A DNA stretch of 64,000 nt from Litomosoides sigmodontis (Eukaryota; Nematoda; Chromadorea; Rhabditida; Onchocercidae). The stretch's first letter is position 1. Every line of letters begins with the position of its first letter. Positions 1 through 31,276 of the stretch are shown here, piece after piece. Position numbers and translations under genes: made by a program. The stretch covers positions 372,001-436,000 of the forward strand of contig OY718807.1 in assembly GCA_963070105.1 (NCBI GenBank), read 5' to 3'. The notes under the pieces were generated by a model. That model did not search any database and had not been told where the DNA came from. It saw only the letters and a program-made list of their open reading frames with translations.

Positions 1-3000
1 GCTCCTCTGCAACCTACCTACTATATATGTAGTAGTACTATTTCATTTAGTTCTGCTTAACGCATCTCTCTCTTAACGCGCGGACGTCGATTCCGATCTG
101 CTCTCGGTGAGCACATCCAGTACGGTGATGGATATTGCAGATGTATTATTAGCTAAAGTTCTTGGATTGGTTCGGACGTGCTGTAAAATTATGGATTTAA
201 TTGAAAATTAGTGAATTTTCCCAGTGCATGCAAATTAGTATAACTTAGATAATTTTCTTCCTTTTTTAAATAACTGAAGGCTAATTTATGTTATTATCCC
301 GTACTAGGGACGGTATATGTGCTTTTTTCTCATACTAAAGGTCGTTGAAGTCTTACCGCGTTACATTAACTATGTGTTCAATCATTGCTTACGATGAGCA
401 GCACGAGCCCTCAGGAATTATTCTGGCTTCTCGTCTTTCGAGGCCAATGCAAGGGGACACTTTGTTGTCCTTCCAGTCATCTTCTTGCTAAATGGTGCCA
501 ATTCATGCTGCTGATTAGCTGGATTCATTTTCGATGACAAGTCAGAAGTTTTTCTTCTGCAGTCTTTCTTTTCTCTCTCGTCTTTGGCAGGAAGTCATCG
601 ACAGTGTCGTCTTTCCAAACATTCCTTGAGGGAATTTATCGTAGATGTCGAAATTTTGCTTGTCGGAAATGATAAGCTTTATTATTTACTGATATTGTTT
701 TTGGGATGTATGACGCAACTTGTCTCTTATCACTGTGCTTATCAGTAGAAGTTGTTTGTAATTTAGAATACACCGTTCATTATTTTACAGGGCAAAACAG
801 TGAAGTAGTTGGGATAAAGCGGAAGAGATTAGGAAGCAAAGGATTGATGCATAAATCACAGTAGTTAGTGAATGTCGGGTTCTAAATATTGAAGACATTA
901 CTTTAAAAGCGCAACTGAAGTGAAGACAGAAATACTGTCCCCAAGGAAATTGAAACTGTTCTTTGCAGTTTCATCCGATGTCTCGTTTTACTGCATAATA
1001 AGATGGTCTACTCATCCGCTGATCCAAAAACCAAAAAAATTGTCTATACCTTACATCTATTTGTTTACTTGTTTACTTTCAGTCTTCCTTAACGGTTCAT
1101 TGTTTTTTGCAGAAATCGAGGAAATTTCTTTTAAATTTAATCAAAGATCACATGCAAACACGCATTTATGTATGCATTCAGTACACACATGCACATATAT
1201 ACGATACCCCAGAAAGCAGATGTATGGTATGTTATTGGCAAGCTACCATATATATGGAGGCAAATTTTCGCTTGTTTAAATGCTGTTCCTATTCCTAGTT
1301 ATTTAAAGAATTCCTTTCCAGTCATACAGGAAAGAATGGCGTAAAGTTTGCTTCCAAACCATTTTTTGAAACAGACTTATAACGCCAAGCACGACAGGTG
1401 CTTTGCATATCGTCAGTGTAGAACGTTCCATAGCACCGATATGACAGGTCTAACATGAAATAATCACGCTTCACTTAAATATCTTAGCTACATCTATTAT
1501 TGTCTTAGATATTATCTCTAACCATTAAAAAAGAATTGCAGTTTTTCCATCTGTTAGTTATCGACACATGTTGAGCGAGAGTGTCACCCAAGAAGGTAAA
1601 CATTCAGTGAACCCGAGAATCTATTACATTAACATCAATATTATTTGACGCTGGGAATTTGTAGATTTTTATCTCAAGATACAGCCAGTTATCGAAGCGC
1701 AGAAATAGAAAATATTACCTAAATTTATGGAAAAGATTAAGAAACTACCTTAACTTTTCACTCTTTTCTTGTTATTAATAGAATTTTCAGTTTCACTTTA
1801 TAGTTTGCCTACCTAATATTTTCTAATTAGGTTATATTTTCTATTTTGTTTTACATTTGTATTTTCATATTTACTGATTTCTTAAAGTTATCTCTACAAT
1901 AACTTTTTTCACTTTTTCCTGAAATTATTGTAGCTAATTTGTATGTGTTTGTACTTTTTTATTTAATTATAATGAACTGTCAGGTCAGTCAGAATTTTTG
2001 TAAGGAAATAATCGACAGGATATTTAGTATAAAGCATGGTACAGGTCGTGACTAAGGCTGTCAAACTTTTGTCATTGGGATTCTTAGTTGTAGTACTCAA
2101 TTTTCCTGAATGGGATGGATGGTTCCATTAGTTACAAAGAATTCTTAGGATATTAGAAAGAATGCTAGTAATTTCAGAAGCTTTCTCAGTATTATTCAGC
2201 AGATTACGATGAGGAAAGGAGTTACCCTGTCTGATATCCTTTTTTATAATTATGTGAATGGCGGATCATAAAATTTTAATTTTTGGGAGTAATTATGAGA
2301 AGTGTTTGAAATTTGTCTAATGAATCAGTTACATTTTTGGGATTTCTTTGTTTATTCCACCGATTTTTTAAAAAAAAAAAAGATGGATGTTTGCACATGA
2401 GAGCTGAGATTGTATTATTGTGAAATTAGCAGCTTTAGTAGAAATCGTTATTTTGTCCTACTTGAACTGTTCTTGTTTTGAATGAAAAATATTTTTATCA
2501 TACCAGAAGTAATTGCTTATTGTCCATTAAGAATGTAGATTTCGAGTGTAGCAACCATTTGCATTTTGTTATTAAATTTGGTCCACAAAAACGCAGTGTA
2601 ATAAAGTTTAAGTTGAAAGGTTGAGGGGCGATAGGAGGCTTATCTCTTACATCATGTTTGTCAAACAAATTTACTACTAAGGTCTAATTGGAAAACTGAT
2701 GCCTCTAAAATCGGTTTTCCAATTTTTGATTCCCTAAAGCAGTTTTTGGCAATACGTAGCAAATGAAAATTGCTATACCTACTTTTTTTGATCGTTACGC
2801 AGATGCTGTATGTATGTATATTGCAAGAAAATATAAAGTATTTTGGAATTAAAGAGAACAGGACAAGAAAAGTACAGGAATATTATGAGCAAAAGGAAAA
2901 GAGATTATGAGTGGGATGGGATTATTTATATTGAACAAGCGCTGTATCGCTTTTTCCTAATCTATGGAAAGGTTTGGTGGCCAAAGGCTATGTCGTAGGT

Positions 3001-5464
3001 GGTTTTAGGTATTTAATGGTTTTTTTTAACATTTCAATCAGCATATTTCTGTCAGTTACTGCGACCTCTTCATCTTTTTGAGTTTTAGCATATATTTATG
3101 GATGTATGAAGTTTTATGAAAATTCTATATTTCTGATTTGCTACTACTACCGATCTTATTGTTAATATCACTCGCATAGAACAGCTACTTATTTGCATCC
3201 CATAAAATAAATAGAAAAGTTAGAATTCTGGATTTGAGCACGAATGTCAAATGAAGGTAAGCAGCCTCCAGTCTTGTTAAATAGGTGTGCCCAAATTCAA
3301 ATTTTGTTTCAGTTTCAAATTAGACAAAAAGTTTTGGAAGTATTTGCAACCATAAAATTACCTCTTGCAAATGTTATGGATAAATGATTTTGGATCCTTA
3401 TTTTGTTTTATGCATTACTGATGAGTGTTTTTGTATCAAACGGAACGTCTTGTTACCCTTGGAGGGTATAGTTTGCAAATACTTTTATTCTCCCTTCCTT
3501 CATTTACTAGTGAAATTCTTTATTTAGCTTTAGAATACTTACTTCAATAATTGCGAAACCTAAAAGTCGAAATTTGGAATGATCAAAAACGTGGGACTCG
3601 TCAGATTACGTGGTTCCTTCAGTTATGTCTTGTCTATGTGTTGCTAGTTGCAAAATTGCCATCCTCAGGAGTTTTTTATATTTCCATGAAATTATTGGTT
3701 ACGCAAGCATACAAAATTCACCTTTTCAAGAGACGTGAAAAAAGAAAAGGATTTTTCCATTCCTACTCTTCTGAATTTATTTTTTTTATTGTTTTCCTTT
3801 GTTCTTACAGGCAAATATGTAGGATTAACAGGGGCCTGTTTTAAAACAGGCCTAAATATGCCTGTTTTACTGATAATTGTTTCTTGCAGCGTTTATTTTC
3901 TCACTAATGTTTCTTAATTATTTTCTGTAGCATAAACGTTGTGGCACGGCCACTTTTGTGTCATGATCATATTGTCGTACAAAGAGCGCTCACTACTGCA
4001 ACGTTCAGGGATCGGTGGGATGTTTGTGCTAAATATGATGGGCATATTCTGAGTTCAAGAGAAGAAATCTGAAACAATTTACCTGTGACATCTGGCTGAT
4101 CATCAAAATTCGTTATCAGAAATGAATATGGTGCCTCATGATACACCTACTGATCACACCTACTGATCAACGGAATTCGCGTAGGCGATGCATAAATTCT
4201 TCTAGGAAATCCGCTCCGCACATTATTCAACAGTTAGTAGCTGTTCTTTATTGTACATTTCATTTATTCATTGCAGAAGGTACTGTTGGCTAAAGGCAGA
4301 GTCGGGTCGTTTGTAAAAAACTTTTATAAATTGTATATTTAAAGTTCCGTTTTATAATGATTACTTTCTTGTTTAAAATATTTCGTTTCACTTCTTTTTT
4401 ATCACAGTAATTCCAGTAACACGAAAGAAGTGTCGGTGAGTTTCAATCACGCGAACATAGCGGTTGGATTCTTTTTGGGTATATTTAAACATGATTTCAT
4501 GTTGACTTCAGATTTATTCAGTTTTTGTAGAGAGGTTTGCATGTTTATTTTCGCAAAAGTTTTGGAAATATATTTAGTATCACTTTTCTACTTATTTATA
4601 ATAGTTGTTGCACCTCATACAAGCGGGAGGTTTGAAATCAAAATTATATACATATATTGTTATATTATATATGTATATTACTTTGTATGTAACATCGAAC
4701 TTTTGGTGACCGAATCAAATGCCGGTTTCTTTTTGTTTTAGTACTCGAATTGTATCATCTTTTTTGTTTTTGTCACTTACTGTAATCTGATAAATGTAGA
4801 AACATCTCCAATTTAAATTTTCAGATAACTTAGCTTGAGCATGTGCATGCGATGTGTAGTGTTCGAATTATATTAAGAAGCTTTACTAACACTTTTTTGC
4901 AGACTTTATTGTCGTTTCGTAAGACGAAGGTTTCTGTTGAGGGTAATAAAAGGTAAAAGAGGAAAGGATGCATTTTTTGCAAGATTTTCTAAAAAAAGTC
5001 CTTTTGAGAATCTTTAATGGAACTGTTAACTCTGAAATATTGAAGTGTGGAATGGTTGAGTTAATTTTACTTAATGATTGAGATTCGACGTAATACATTG
5101 GTTGAATGTCGCTGGGTCTCTTTGTGCAATGGTAACAGGAATTTTTCTCATTGCACCACATGTCACGTTAATATTTATAACAGCATCCGCTCGTTCTTTT
5201 GCTTTCTCAAATTTTGTCTTCTCCGATAATGTCACAAAAAGCTTGTGATAATTGCTGATATTATTGGAGGATATTTTAGGCGTTCTATGCAGTATGCTTT
5301 CAACGCATCATATTAACAGTACTTTAGTTATTGTAATTGTTACATCGTTTTCATTTTATAGCGATCTTTTACATATTTCATTGTTGTGTTTTCGTGATTT
5401 CTCGCTGGAGGAAAATATTTAAATATTTGTTTCTCGCCCAATAACAGCAATGTCTTATTTGCAG
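1..5464. other. Upstream region of abl-1, no gene supported
   Basis: AT-rich sequence with only short open frames that lack recognisable protein similarity or paired splice sites. The first kilobase is slightly richer in GC than the rest and could hold untranslated exons or promoter of abl-1, but nothing in the sequence decides this. It contains one perfect 20-bp palindrome at 3833-3852 and a short 13-nt tandem repeat (cacctactgat) near 4144-4170. Confidence 0.5.
3833..3852. repeat. Perfect 20-bp palindrome
   Basis: The sequence GGCCTGTTTTAAAACAGGCC reads identically on both strands. A third partial copy of one arm, CCTGTTTTA, follows within 15 bases. It could be a protein-binding dyad or a small fold-back remnant; no function can be assigned. 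Confidence 0.85.
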
Positions 5465-5551
5465 GAGGGAAACGAACGAAGTGATAAAATGCTCTACAGC
5501 TACGATGCCTGTTGAAAGAAGAAAGAAATGATGAACGAATAGCAGCGGCTA
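5465..5551 (+). promoter_or_regulatory. abl-1: abl-1 5' leader with three upstream ORFs
   Basis: A splice-acceptor-like ATTTGCAG ends at 5464, 87 bases before the abl-1 start, so the leader is either a cis-spliced exon or a spliced-leader addition site. Within it lie four upstream ATGs making three short reading frames: 5489-5515 (8 codons), 5505-5531 (8 codons) and 5528-5542 (4 codons, starting ATGATG). All stop before the main ATG at 5552. If the whole leader is in the mRNA, ribosomes would meet these first, which usually lowers main-frame translation; a trans-splice further downstream would remove them. Confidence 0.55.
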
Positions 5552-22434
<16,883 letters not shown>

Positions 22435-25400
22435 TTTTTGTTTGCCTTCTAGCTTTGTTATTGGTGTTGTGCTTCCCGTCTCTTCCCTTCAGGTATTTTA
22501 AAGGCCTTTCTATGCACCCTCACTCTTTTAGGAACTTTAGTTGTTTCAGTCCCTACCAACCGAGGTTCAGTTAAGAGTTTCAAGCAGGAGTATGTAAATG
22601 TATCTGAGGAATGTCAGCATTAATTATGCTATCAAAACTTTGGGTAGTTGTCGCGTCGTCGTAGCATAAGTGCAAGACTCCAGATTTTTCGTGTTTTCAA
22701 GGGACGTACCTTTGATAATGTTTAATGGTGCTTGAAAAAGTTTTCGATTGAGTTTTTATACTAATTGTGTAGGCCACTCGTGTTTTCGTTAGCTTATTTT
22801 GTACTAAATTTTTTTATTACGTGATAACTTTCCGGTCAACGTTAATCTTGTTTCTTTATTACTTTGTAATGCAGGATTTCTGGACTTATGACTTGGTTGT
22901 ATTTGTTGTTTTTGGTTTCAAGATTTCTTCAGGAGTCATTAAGTTATGTATGCCTACAGGCTTTTTGTCTGAGTCGGGCAAATTTTGATTATGATGAAAA
23001 ATGGTATTTGTGGTAAAGGTTTTTAGACCTTTGCTTATATTAACTCCGAAGAATTTGTACTGCTTGAGTTAGAAAAAGGGTAAGTTGTAGGGGGAAACAG
23101 GTTTATGAAAGGTGAAGTAGTATGTACTTGCATTGTGACTGATTCTCTGGATCACCACTTTGATTCAAATAAAACATAACTAATTTGTAGCATTAATTTT
23201 GCAGTTCTTTCTTTTTTTTGAATAATTTTAGCTGTTCGCTGTGCATTGTTTCGTTCACTTCCATTAATAACTTCTTTATAATACAGTCATTTATAGTAAA
23301 GGTTATTTTTCCTGTATGCTATAGTTACGCGGTTAATTTTTTTAACTTCTCTTTTTGATTTAGCATCAGATTAAACATACTGACATTCTCATATGCTACT
23401 GCCATATTAAAAATGAAAGTGATGTTGATGGTTATGATCCATCCGATATTTATTACTAGTACATTTAGTTTTTCTTTTTCTTTTTACTGGGCTAATTTTA
23501 CGATCAAAGGAATGAATACATTCATTTCATGTTATATGCTTTATGTTTTCAATGAAATAAAGAGAAGTGAAATGTGGCCATTACTAATATCACATGTCAG
23601 GTGCGCTACGATGAAAATAAATTTCGCGTCGGCTTGGAATCCTTTTCTTGAGCTGTAGTCTTCTCCTTTCGACTTGTTTATGTTGTTTGGCAGTTATTCG
23701 TTAAGCTTCTTGCAGTTATTTGCTTGTTATTATTGTAATTAGTTGTCTGTTACTAAGTAATTCTTGACATCGACTATTATTTGAGATTCAACTTCTAGGT
23801 GGAATGTTTCCTGACCATTGGATATTTTCAGATGTAAAACAAGAAATATTCGAGAAATAGTTCTCCTTTAGCACTTCTTGTCCTATGAGCATGCATGTCC
23901 TTGTGAGGAGTGATGTTTTCGTGATATCGGCTGTTGCTAATCTTTTCTTTAATGCAAGACTGATTTCGCATGACACTTGAAGGCGTTGCATGATTTGTAG
24001 TCAAGCACTGTTGGGTTATGACATGTGAATAAAATCTAGGCTGGCTGTACAGGAATACATGCGATGATGAACATGAGAGCTTCTGGTTCTGTTTTTTTTT
24101 CCAGGAATAAAGTTAGAAATCTGGTAGCCGAGGGAAGTTGGGCATGGGATTCATATCCAATAAATGATGCATTTAGCACGTGCGTGCTAACCTTCCCTTC
24201 CATCACTAATATTTCTGTCAAATATTTCCATGAGCTGTAATGTTTAACCAATGAAGTATGTGGAAAATTTTCAACGAGCGAATTCTGCTAAATGATGTTT
24301 GTTCTTTGAGTATGAAAAGCCAATGCTCTTTTGTTGATGAAAAAAGCGAAATGCACACACAGTTCGATGATATTTTATCTAAAATACTTGATGAAACAGT
24401 GTGCATTGAAGGATGAGTGCAATTCACTGTACACATTACATCCAAATTTGTTACTGTGAAGAAGCGCAAGAATACGAATTCCGCTCTCGTTTGTAGCTGC
24501 AGAGGAAAAGAGGTGGGGGTAAATGAACTGGATTAGTTACGTTAGAGAGTAAATTATTAATTAGTAGCAAATTTCGGATACAGAAAGAGATTAGTCGGTG
24601 ACAGACCGATTCATTCATTATTGGTACAAGTTTTGCGTTCTTAGTGCTCCAGTGTCTCCCACGTTATTGTTATCCAAATCGTACTTTACTGGCCCAGTTT
24701 GCTCGTTTACCAAATCTCAACTGGCTTGCCCAACGCTTCAAGGGTGGATCATAGAATGCTTGCAATTTTTCAATTTTTTTTCTCCTTTTGCTTTTGAAAT
24801 CAGATCGTTTCACGTCAGTCAGCCCCAACTACCTGCAGTCCTTACACAGCAATTTCAGCCACTCCATTGAAGAGACAACTGCGTCCGGGAGTGTGTCCGG
24901 TGGGTGAGGTGGAAACTCTGTTAGCTTTTGCGGAGCATTACTTGCTGTCAATAATTCGCCAGGCCTCTCATTACTCCATCATTAGCATTCGAATAACCGT
25001 TATCGCATATGCACAAAGTAATAATGCGTGCTATAATTGTTAATATGACATAACATGCAGCTATCCTAATCGCCCGCTGCGGTTATGATCATCACGATTC
25101 AGTCGGCAATCAACGAGGCCTAGGCCTAGCAATGTAGCTGCTGCATACACACGAGCGGGAAGGGGGAGGAGGAGGGAGACAATTATTCGCTTTCCTTGTC
25201 CTTCTGGCTCAGACTACTGCTCTCAATTAGTAGGTAGCGATCGATGCTTTCTACTACTGCACCTATCGACAGCTGTTCTCCCTCCTCACCACCTCCTGGT
25301 GATTCTTCTTAGTCCGCCCGACACGTTAAACTGAATGAGGTAATGTAAGCTGCTATTCGGGAGGAAGAAAAAGATTGGAAAAGAACCAAATTAGATAATT

Positions 25401-26806
25401 CGTTTGGATTCGGCCATTCTTCCGCATGGTCGACGTCAGGCCACAACTTTTCCTTATATTCATTTCCTTCGTCTGGCAGTGCATCTGCAACAAAGAAACG
25501 GAATCTTCAAGCATCTTGATTATTCAAACATTCAAACTACCACCGGAATAAAAAATAGCTAGACAAAAAAAAAGTAGCCTTACTCTGCTGCGGCAGTGCT
25601 AGAGCCGGAAGAATGCAATAAAGTAATAATTCTTTGGACATGCCAGGATCTAAGACCTGAAATTATGTCAGGTTGGAGTGTAATAAAATGCACAATAAAT
25701 AAATCGGCCACAATTTTATTTGGGTCCTTAGACGCGCAGTCTAGTCCTCATGCGTTGCGTTATCAGATCGTCATCTCTAAAGGGATAAGTTTGCAACAGG
25801 TATAGGCTAAGCAGCCTTGCTTATCATAACAAGGGTTAGCGTTATAAGCTTTAGAGTTATAAGCCTTTTAGTCCAGTGTTTCATTCCATTATATAAATAT
25901 GCTCAAAGTTTCGGATGGCTAATCATGACAAACGGTTGGGCACGTGCGATGATTGCGCGTAATACGTCATGACGATTTAGAAGACATAACCCAAAATGGA
26001 AAGGACGACATTTTTGCGCTTTGGCGAAAAATTTACTAGTCAAAGGAATGCTTACATAAGTTTAGGTTGAAGAGAATAAAAAGGAAGTATGAGAGGCGAG
26101 CAACTTCTCCATGAATGAATCCATTTGTATGAGTGGATACAAACAAGCCTACGAAGTCGTGTTACGCTTACTGCACACTACACGGTACCTCTTGTTATTA
26201 GAATAAGCTTATACCCACGAAACGTAAAACAGTAACTGGTTGTTTGAGACCTATTACTAATTGGATATGCTGTGTAAATCGAATGAAAAATAACTAAAAA
26301 TTAATATTCGCTGGAACACATTTCTTAAATTAATGCTCACACTGATTTAATTATGAAAAGGGGTGAAATTTCGTCGCATTCGTCACTCAAATACATTTTA
26401 CAACCATACTCTAAGTTCAGTGACAAGTCACAGGTGCATTTAATAGAATTTCATTTGATACTGTCAAAAATCAAATATGTGTTTTTTGTTGGAATCTTTC
26501 GGGATTTCGGAAAGATTTGAAATTTAGGTCAGGAATTCTGTGGCTATCATTCAATAAACAGGTGGAGATGGGATGAGATACTAATCTCATTCCTCCAGAT
26601 GGCTCCATGAGGCCAAGCGGCTTTTTAATCTATAAACGACTTTCCGACGATAGTAATCTTGTTCACTCTTGAAAATGTTAACTTAGACAGCTGAAAGCAA
26701 TTGCTAATCAAAAGACATCCGTCTGTTACGTGTAACTGTTACCCTATTCGATATGCGTATCGCGCATTGCAAACTTAGCATCCGTACCTCTCCAAGTATG
26801 GTAATT

Positions 26807-26826
26807 TGTGTGTGTGTGTGTGTGTG
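26807..26826. repeat. (TG)10 microsatellite
   Basis: Ten uninterrupted TG units in intergenic sequence. Confidence 0.9.
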
Positions 26827-29800
26827 CTAACGTGCTAGGGAGTAGTAGAGAAGATATCACCTTCACGTACCTTCACACCTCTACAGGAGCTGCCGTATAT
26901 CACGCAGAACTGCAACGTTTGCATTAGTGTCTATGAGCGGGCAGGACATAGAGTAAGAAGCGCACGAACCTGAATTCTCCCTCGATGCATCCAATTATTT
27001 CAGTCCGATGAAATCCTCCACTTACTGCTGGGTAACTTTGTGCCAGTTCATGTGCAAAAATTTGTCCGTCAAACTCTAACTTGAAAAATGAGTGTTCTCA
27101 GAGATTTCCTAAAGACAAGAAAATGACCAAAGATCTTCCCCACGTCTTTGTTATAGACATTAGTGGATAATTCATGAAGAACTGTGAAGAGGAGAGGGGT
27201 GCTGCCGAACAGGATCTATTCCTTTGCTATAAATAATGGCAAAATAACGGGAATTGCTTATCGACGGTAAAGAGAGGAATTGAAGTGGAATCGTAAGTTC
27301 AGATTATTCAAGGAAGTAAATGGAAATGGTAAATGAGTGAAATAGGAAACAGTTATTCAGCCGGAACTGCCTGATCGGTTTTAGTGAAACAGCAGAGGAA
27401 CGACTGCTGCAGGGAGGTGGCACTAAAGAAAAGGGGGAAGCCTCATTTTGTTTTTCATGAAACAATATTGAAATTAAAAGAAACAATAATAATGATAATG
27501 CAACATCGACGGGGCGATAATATGCAAAAATGATATGCTCAAAATCGTAGGTTTCTTTCCCTTTCTTCTCACGGCATGAGTGCTATAAGAATTGTTTTCT
27601 ACTGCAATTGCAGGTTGCCCACTTGTGAATCCGAAATTGACCGTATCAGCCTCCTGCAAAAGCTTTTCTTCCTGAACTGCAACTGTAATGGCAGAATCGA
27701 GAGATGGAGAAGAAAATGAGGATAATTCATAATTAGTGTCGTATTGCTTCTAACAGAGATGTCAGAGATGCTGGCGTTGGAAAAATCAAGATTAATTATC
27801 AATCATATCCATTCGTGGCGAAGCTTTTCAGCTGGTCAGAAATTACTCCTCTGAAACCGATCGCTCCATGGAAGTATTATTCACTGGGGAGAAATGGACT
27901 CTCCCACATCATCTCTATGTCATATTGTAGGACATTTTTGAGCAGCGACAAAATGTATCGCCACTGGATAGTCGAGGTATGTTTGTAAGATGTCTGCCGC
28001 TGAAATGAATTCCACTTAAAAAGTGCACGTCCGATCTCGTCTCTACTGCACCCGTGAAGGCCTCTGTCATTTGGAATAAGTAACTGTGTGGATAGAATTC
28101 GAACTGGGACTTCACCACTGCTAGTGCTATTTACACCATATGGATGTTTTTATTTAACTTCTCACTATCCCATGTTTCACTCATTTTGCTACATTTCTTG
28201 CTGCGATCATCCTTTGATAGTCGAGGAAGCGGCAACGTTGATTTATTCAATCATAACTGAAGTATTTGAACTTAAAGGGTGGGTGAATTTGAAATAAACT
28301 GAGAATGTCGCTGCCTTTGTGGCTCTGCTCATAAGAATGTGTGTGGATCGGTAGCTCAGAAACTCAAACATGAATGAGATGAAAATAGAATTCAAATGAG
28401 CAGAATGATTTAACTGAAACAGGCAGAACAGAAATAGCTAAACTGATTTATACCTGTAATGAACTGAGCTTTCTTTCCATTGTCTCCACAAATGATTTAG
28501 CCTTTTCTTTTTTTGACCAGGTTGTCAAATAATTACTTGTCCATTTTCAAAACATGGTAATTTGATTTGGAGTTATTTTGCATTGATATATGCGAGTTTG
28601 TTTTTAATTTCAAATCTTGCGTTTTTCAAAAATAGTGTGAAGAAGTTTCGATGTCGTAAACGAATGCGAATAAAATTTGTTGAGCGAAATATCTGAATTA
28701 TATAAAAATTTTCTATCTAAGAAATTACCTCCATTATACAAGGCTGAAGTTTTCGGCAATGTAAAATACATTTTAAAAAATGAAAAAGTGTCCAGGAAAA
28801 GCAATGTTGAGGCCGGAAGGCTTCTTAAATTAAAATTTCTTTTTATAGTCTGGAATAATAGAGGCACTAGACGCACACTTCGTTGTACGGCAATTAACTA
28901 AACAACTACCTCGTAGCCATTATCTATCACTCTTCTAGACAAGTTTTACACTTACGCTGTCTCTCCTACCTAAATTGCGCAGAAAATTCAACGGATTCAT
29001 GAACTAATCAAGCAACGCATTCAATTCCTGACACCCACCATTGCTTGCTTTTGGGAATATCTCACTCAGCCGGTCAATCAATCGATCAACCAATTAATGC
29101 TAATGCAGTGGGGGAAAATCAGGCCGTGGAAATGTTATCAAGGAGTATGGAAAAGTCAGCTATTATTCGAAAGGATATTAAACCATTTTATAGAACTTTT
29201 ATTTCGAGCATTCGTTGCCATCCAAATGGAACGTTGGGAAATTCCTGTCCTCGATCTATCGCAATGATTTAAAAGGCGCCACCTATAAAAGAAGCTAATA
29301 TGTGGAAGCGCGGTTTGACTGGTTCCGGCTGAAAAATAAAATGAATGCCATCTATCTTCCACAATTTCTTTTCTTCCTATTGCTCGAACTAATGACGTTA
29401 AAGGTAATAAAAGAGCTCTTTGAAGTAGAACTGTTTCTGATAAACTCGAAATCCTAAACCATTACGAATGAATAATGTGGTGATTTAAGAAACGAAGTGG
29501 ACATGCGACACTTCGCTACACCACTGCTGCGGCAATAGTATTTAAATCAGCAGATTGGCTTACTCTGGCGCGATTCGCTACTGAGAGAGTGTCCCGAGAT
29601 GTCCCTGTGAGCTCATCAATATTAAATGAGCTGCGAACAAATTTAATGCCAAAGCAGATGCTGTTAAAGGACGGGGAGTAAAAGCATGGCACACAGATGA
29701 CAAGCTGCATTTGCATTTCGTCAGGTTACAATTTAATAATTATCTTCGATGAGATCGCTGAGGATTTCCTTCAATTGAATTAAAAGGTAAAAATACTTTT

Positions 29801-30612
29801 TGATAGAGCGAATAAGAGCAGTGCGCGAACACGTCAGCTACAAAGTACCAATGAGCAATTTAGATGGAAGCAATCGAATCAAAATTTGTAGTAAAACGTT
29901 AAAGCATTGCTTTTAGGAGTAAAACATTTGCATTTATTGTTTAAAACATTTCCACTGTTTCCTAAAATTGTATTAAAATCATTCGTGGAAGCTGTTGGGG
30001 ATGTCAAATAGGAAGAGAAAGAGATAGATGGTGATATTTCATAGCAAATGGCACGATACAGTTGAGAGAGTGTTAGCGAAGCGCTGTGAGGAAGCTGGTG
30101 CATCGGGGAAGAAGTCAGAGGAGAGGAAGTTTCCTTCAGCAATTTTGAGGGAAAAAGGATTTTGAGGAATTCCCGCTGCTGCTATTACTGCTAATTAAGG
30201 CTTAGTGATAAAGTTTGTTCTTAAATACATTCTATCAGTTGGTGCTCGCTCTATGAGATTGCTTTTTAATGAAATCTCCTATTACCAACACTTTTATTAA
30301 AACAAAATTTTTGATTAATTACGCTATTTTTTGATTAATCTTATGCGTCATAAAATGATACACTAAAATCAAGTCCAATTTAAATTTTGCATAAGCAAAG
30401 GAGGATTGAGTAGGAAAATAGTTAATAGGAGAAAATCATCTGTTTATTACAGACGCGTTCGCAAAGCACCCACCTCGTCGTGATTTTCAGGATTTAACTG
30501 CGGTGACGATGATTATATATTTTGTTATCATTTTCTTACAACTTCCTTTCGTCCCCTTAATCCACACCGATGGCTGCTCATTGGGCGGCGCAAGGAAGAA
30601 AACAGCCGAATA

Positions 30613-30729
30613 ATTTTGAATCAAATACTTTTCGTAACTTTTCTAATTTATAAAAAAAAGTGCGAACAGAATTTTGAATCAAATGCTTCTCGTAGCCTTT
30701 CTAATTTTTAAAAAAAAAGTGCGAACAGA
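30613..30729. repeat. Two-copy tandem duplication, ~58-bp unit
   Basis: Copy one (30613-30669) and copy two (30671-30729) both begin ATTTTGAATCAAAT and end AAAAGTGCGAACAGA, differing at a handful of positions. Recent local duplication in non-coding DNA. Confidence 0.85.
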
Positions 30730-31009
30730 ATCAACCGCGTCAAGTCACTGCTACTGCCTTCATCCATGTGTTCACACATTATTTTTCATTTGTCTGTTGT
30801 GAATCTCAAAATTCGAGTGCTCAGGCTACAGAAGGGGAGGTGAGGAGGAGTCGGGCGATGACGGAATCGCTCTCGTTCAACGTGTTCATCGGAACAATGA
30901 AACAAGTTCTGCGATATCATTTCTAGAGAACGTCGCAGAGGGGAGGGATATGAATGAATAGTCGGCGCTGTCATCTCAGATAGCATTTATTCAGTTGAAG
31001 CAAAATCCA

Positions 31010-31276
31010 TCACCGACGAAGCTTAGAGCAGCAGATGCCCTGATCTCCGCCTGATAACTGTCTGGACTGCGATCCATTCCGTCCGTAATTCATCCATGTG
31101 AACAGTGAGTAATGATTATTCATGTTAAATGGACACTGTATTTTCCAGTTGCCGAAAGCACCAGGTATTTTGCATTTCCGGCTATGCTGTAAGCGCTGTC
31201 TGTAGAAGTAGAATGAGTCAGTCTTATACTCTCGGCAAATGTTTTTGGAAAAATCTTCGGTAAAAAAATTTGACAC
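31010..31276 (-). other. Candidate minus-strand exon, cysteine-containing
   Basis: The minus strand is open here and, after an acceptor-like TTCTACAG at about 31196, encodes a segment with spaced cysteines ending in GDQGICC. The pattern vaguely recalls small cysteine-rich extracellular repeats of nematodes, but there are too few residues to assign a family, no start or partner exon was found, and chance is a real alternative. Confidence 0.15.

Noticed and set aside
920..1279. 119-codon plus-strand frame upstream of abl-1
   Set aside because: It starts at GTG, has no family match and low-complexity composition, and overlaps another frame equally open.
28340..28420. Sequence resembling a tRNA start (GGATCGGTAGCTCAGA)
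   Set aside because: No matching B box or acceptor stem pairing follows.
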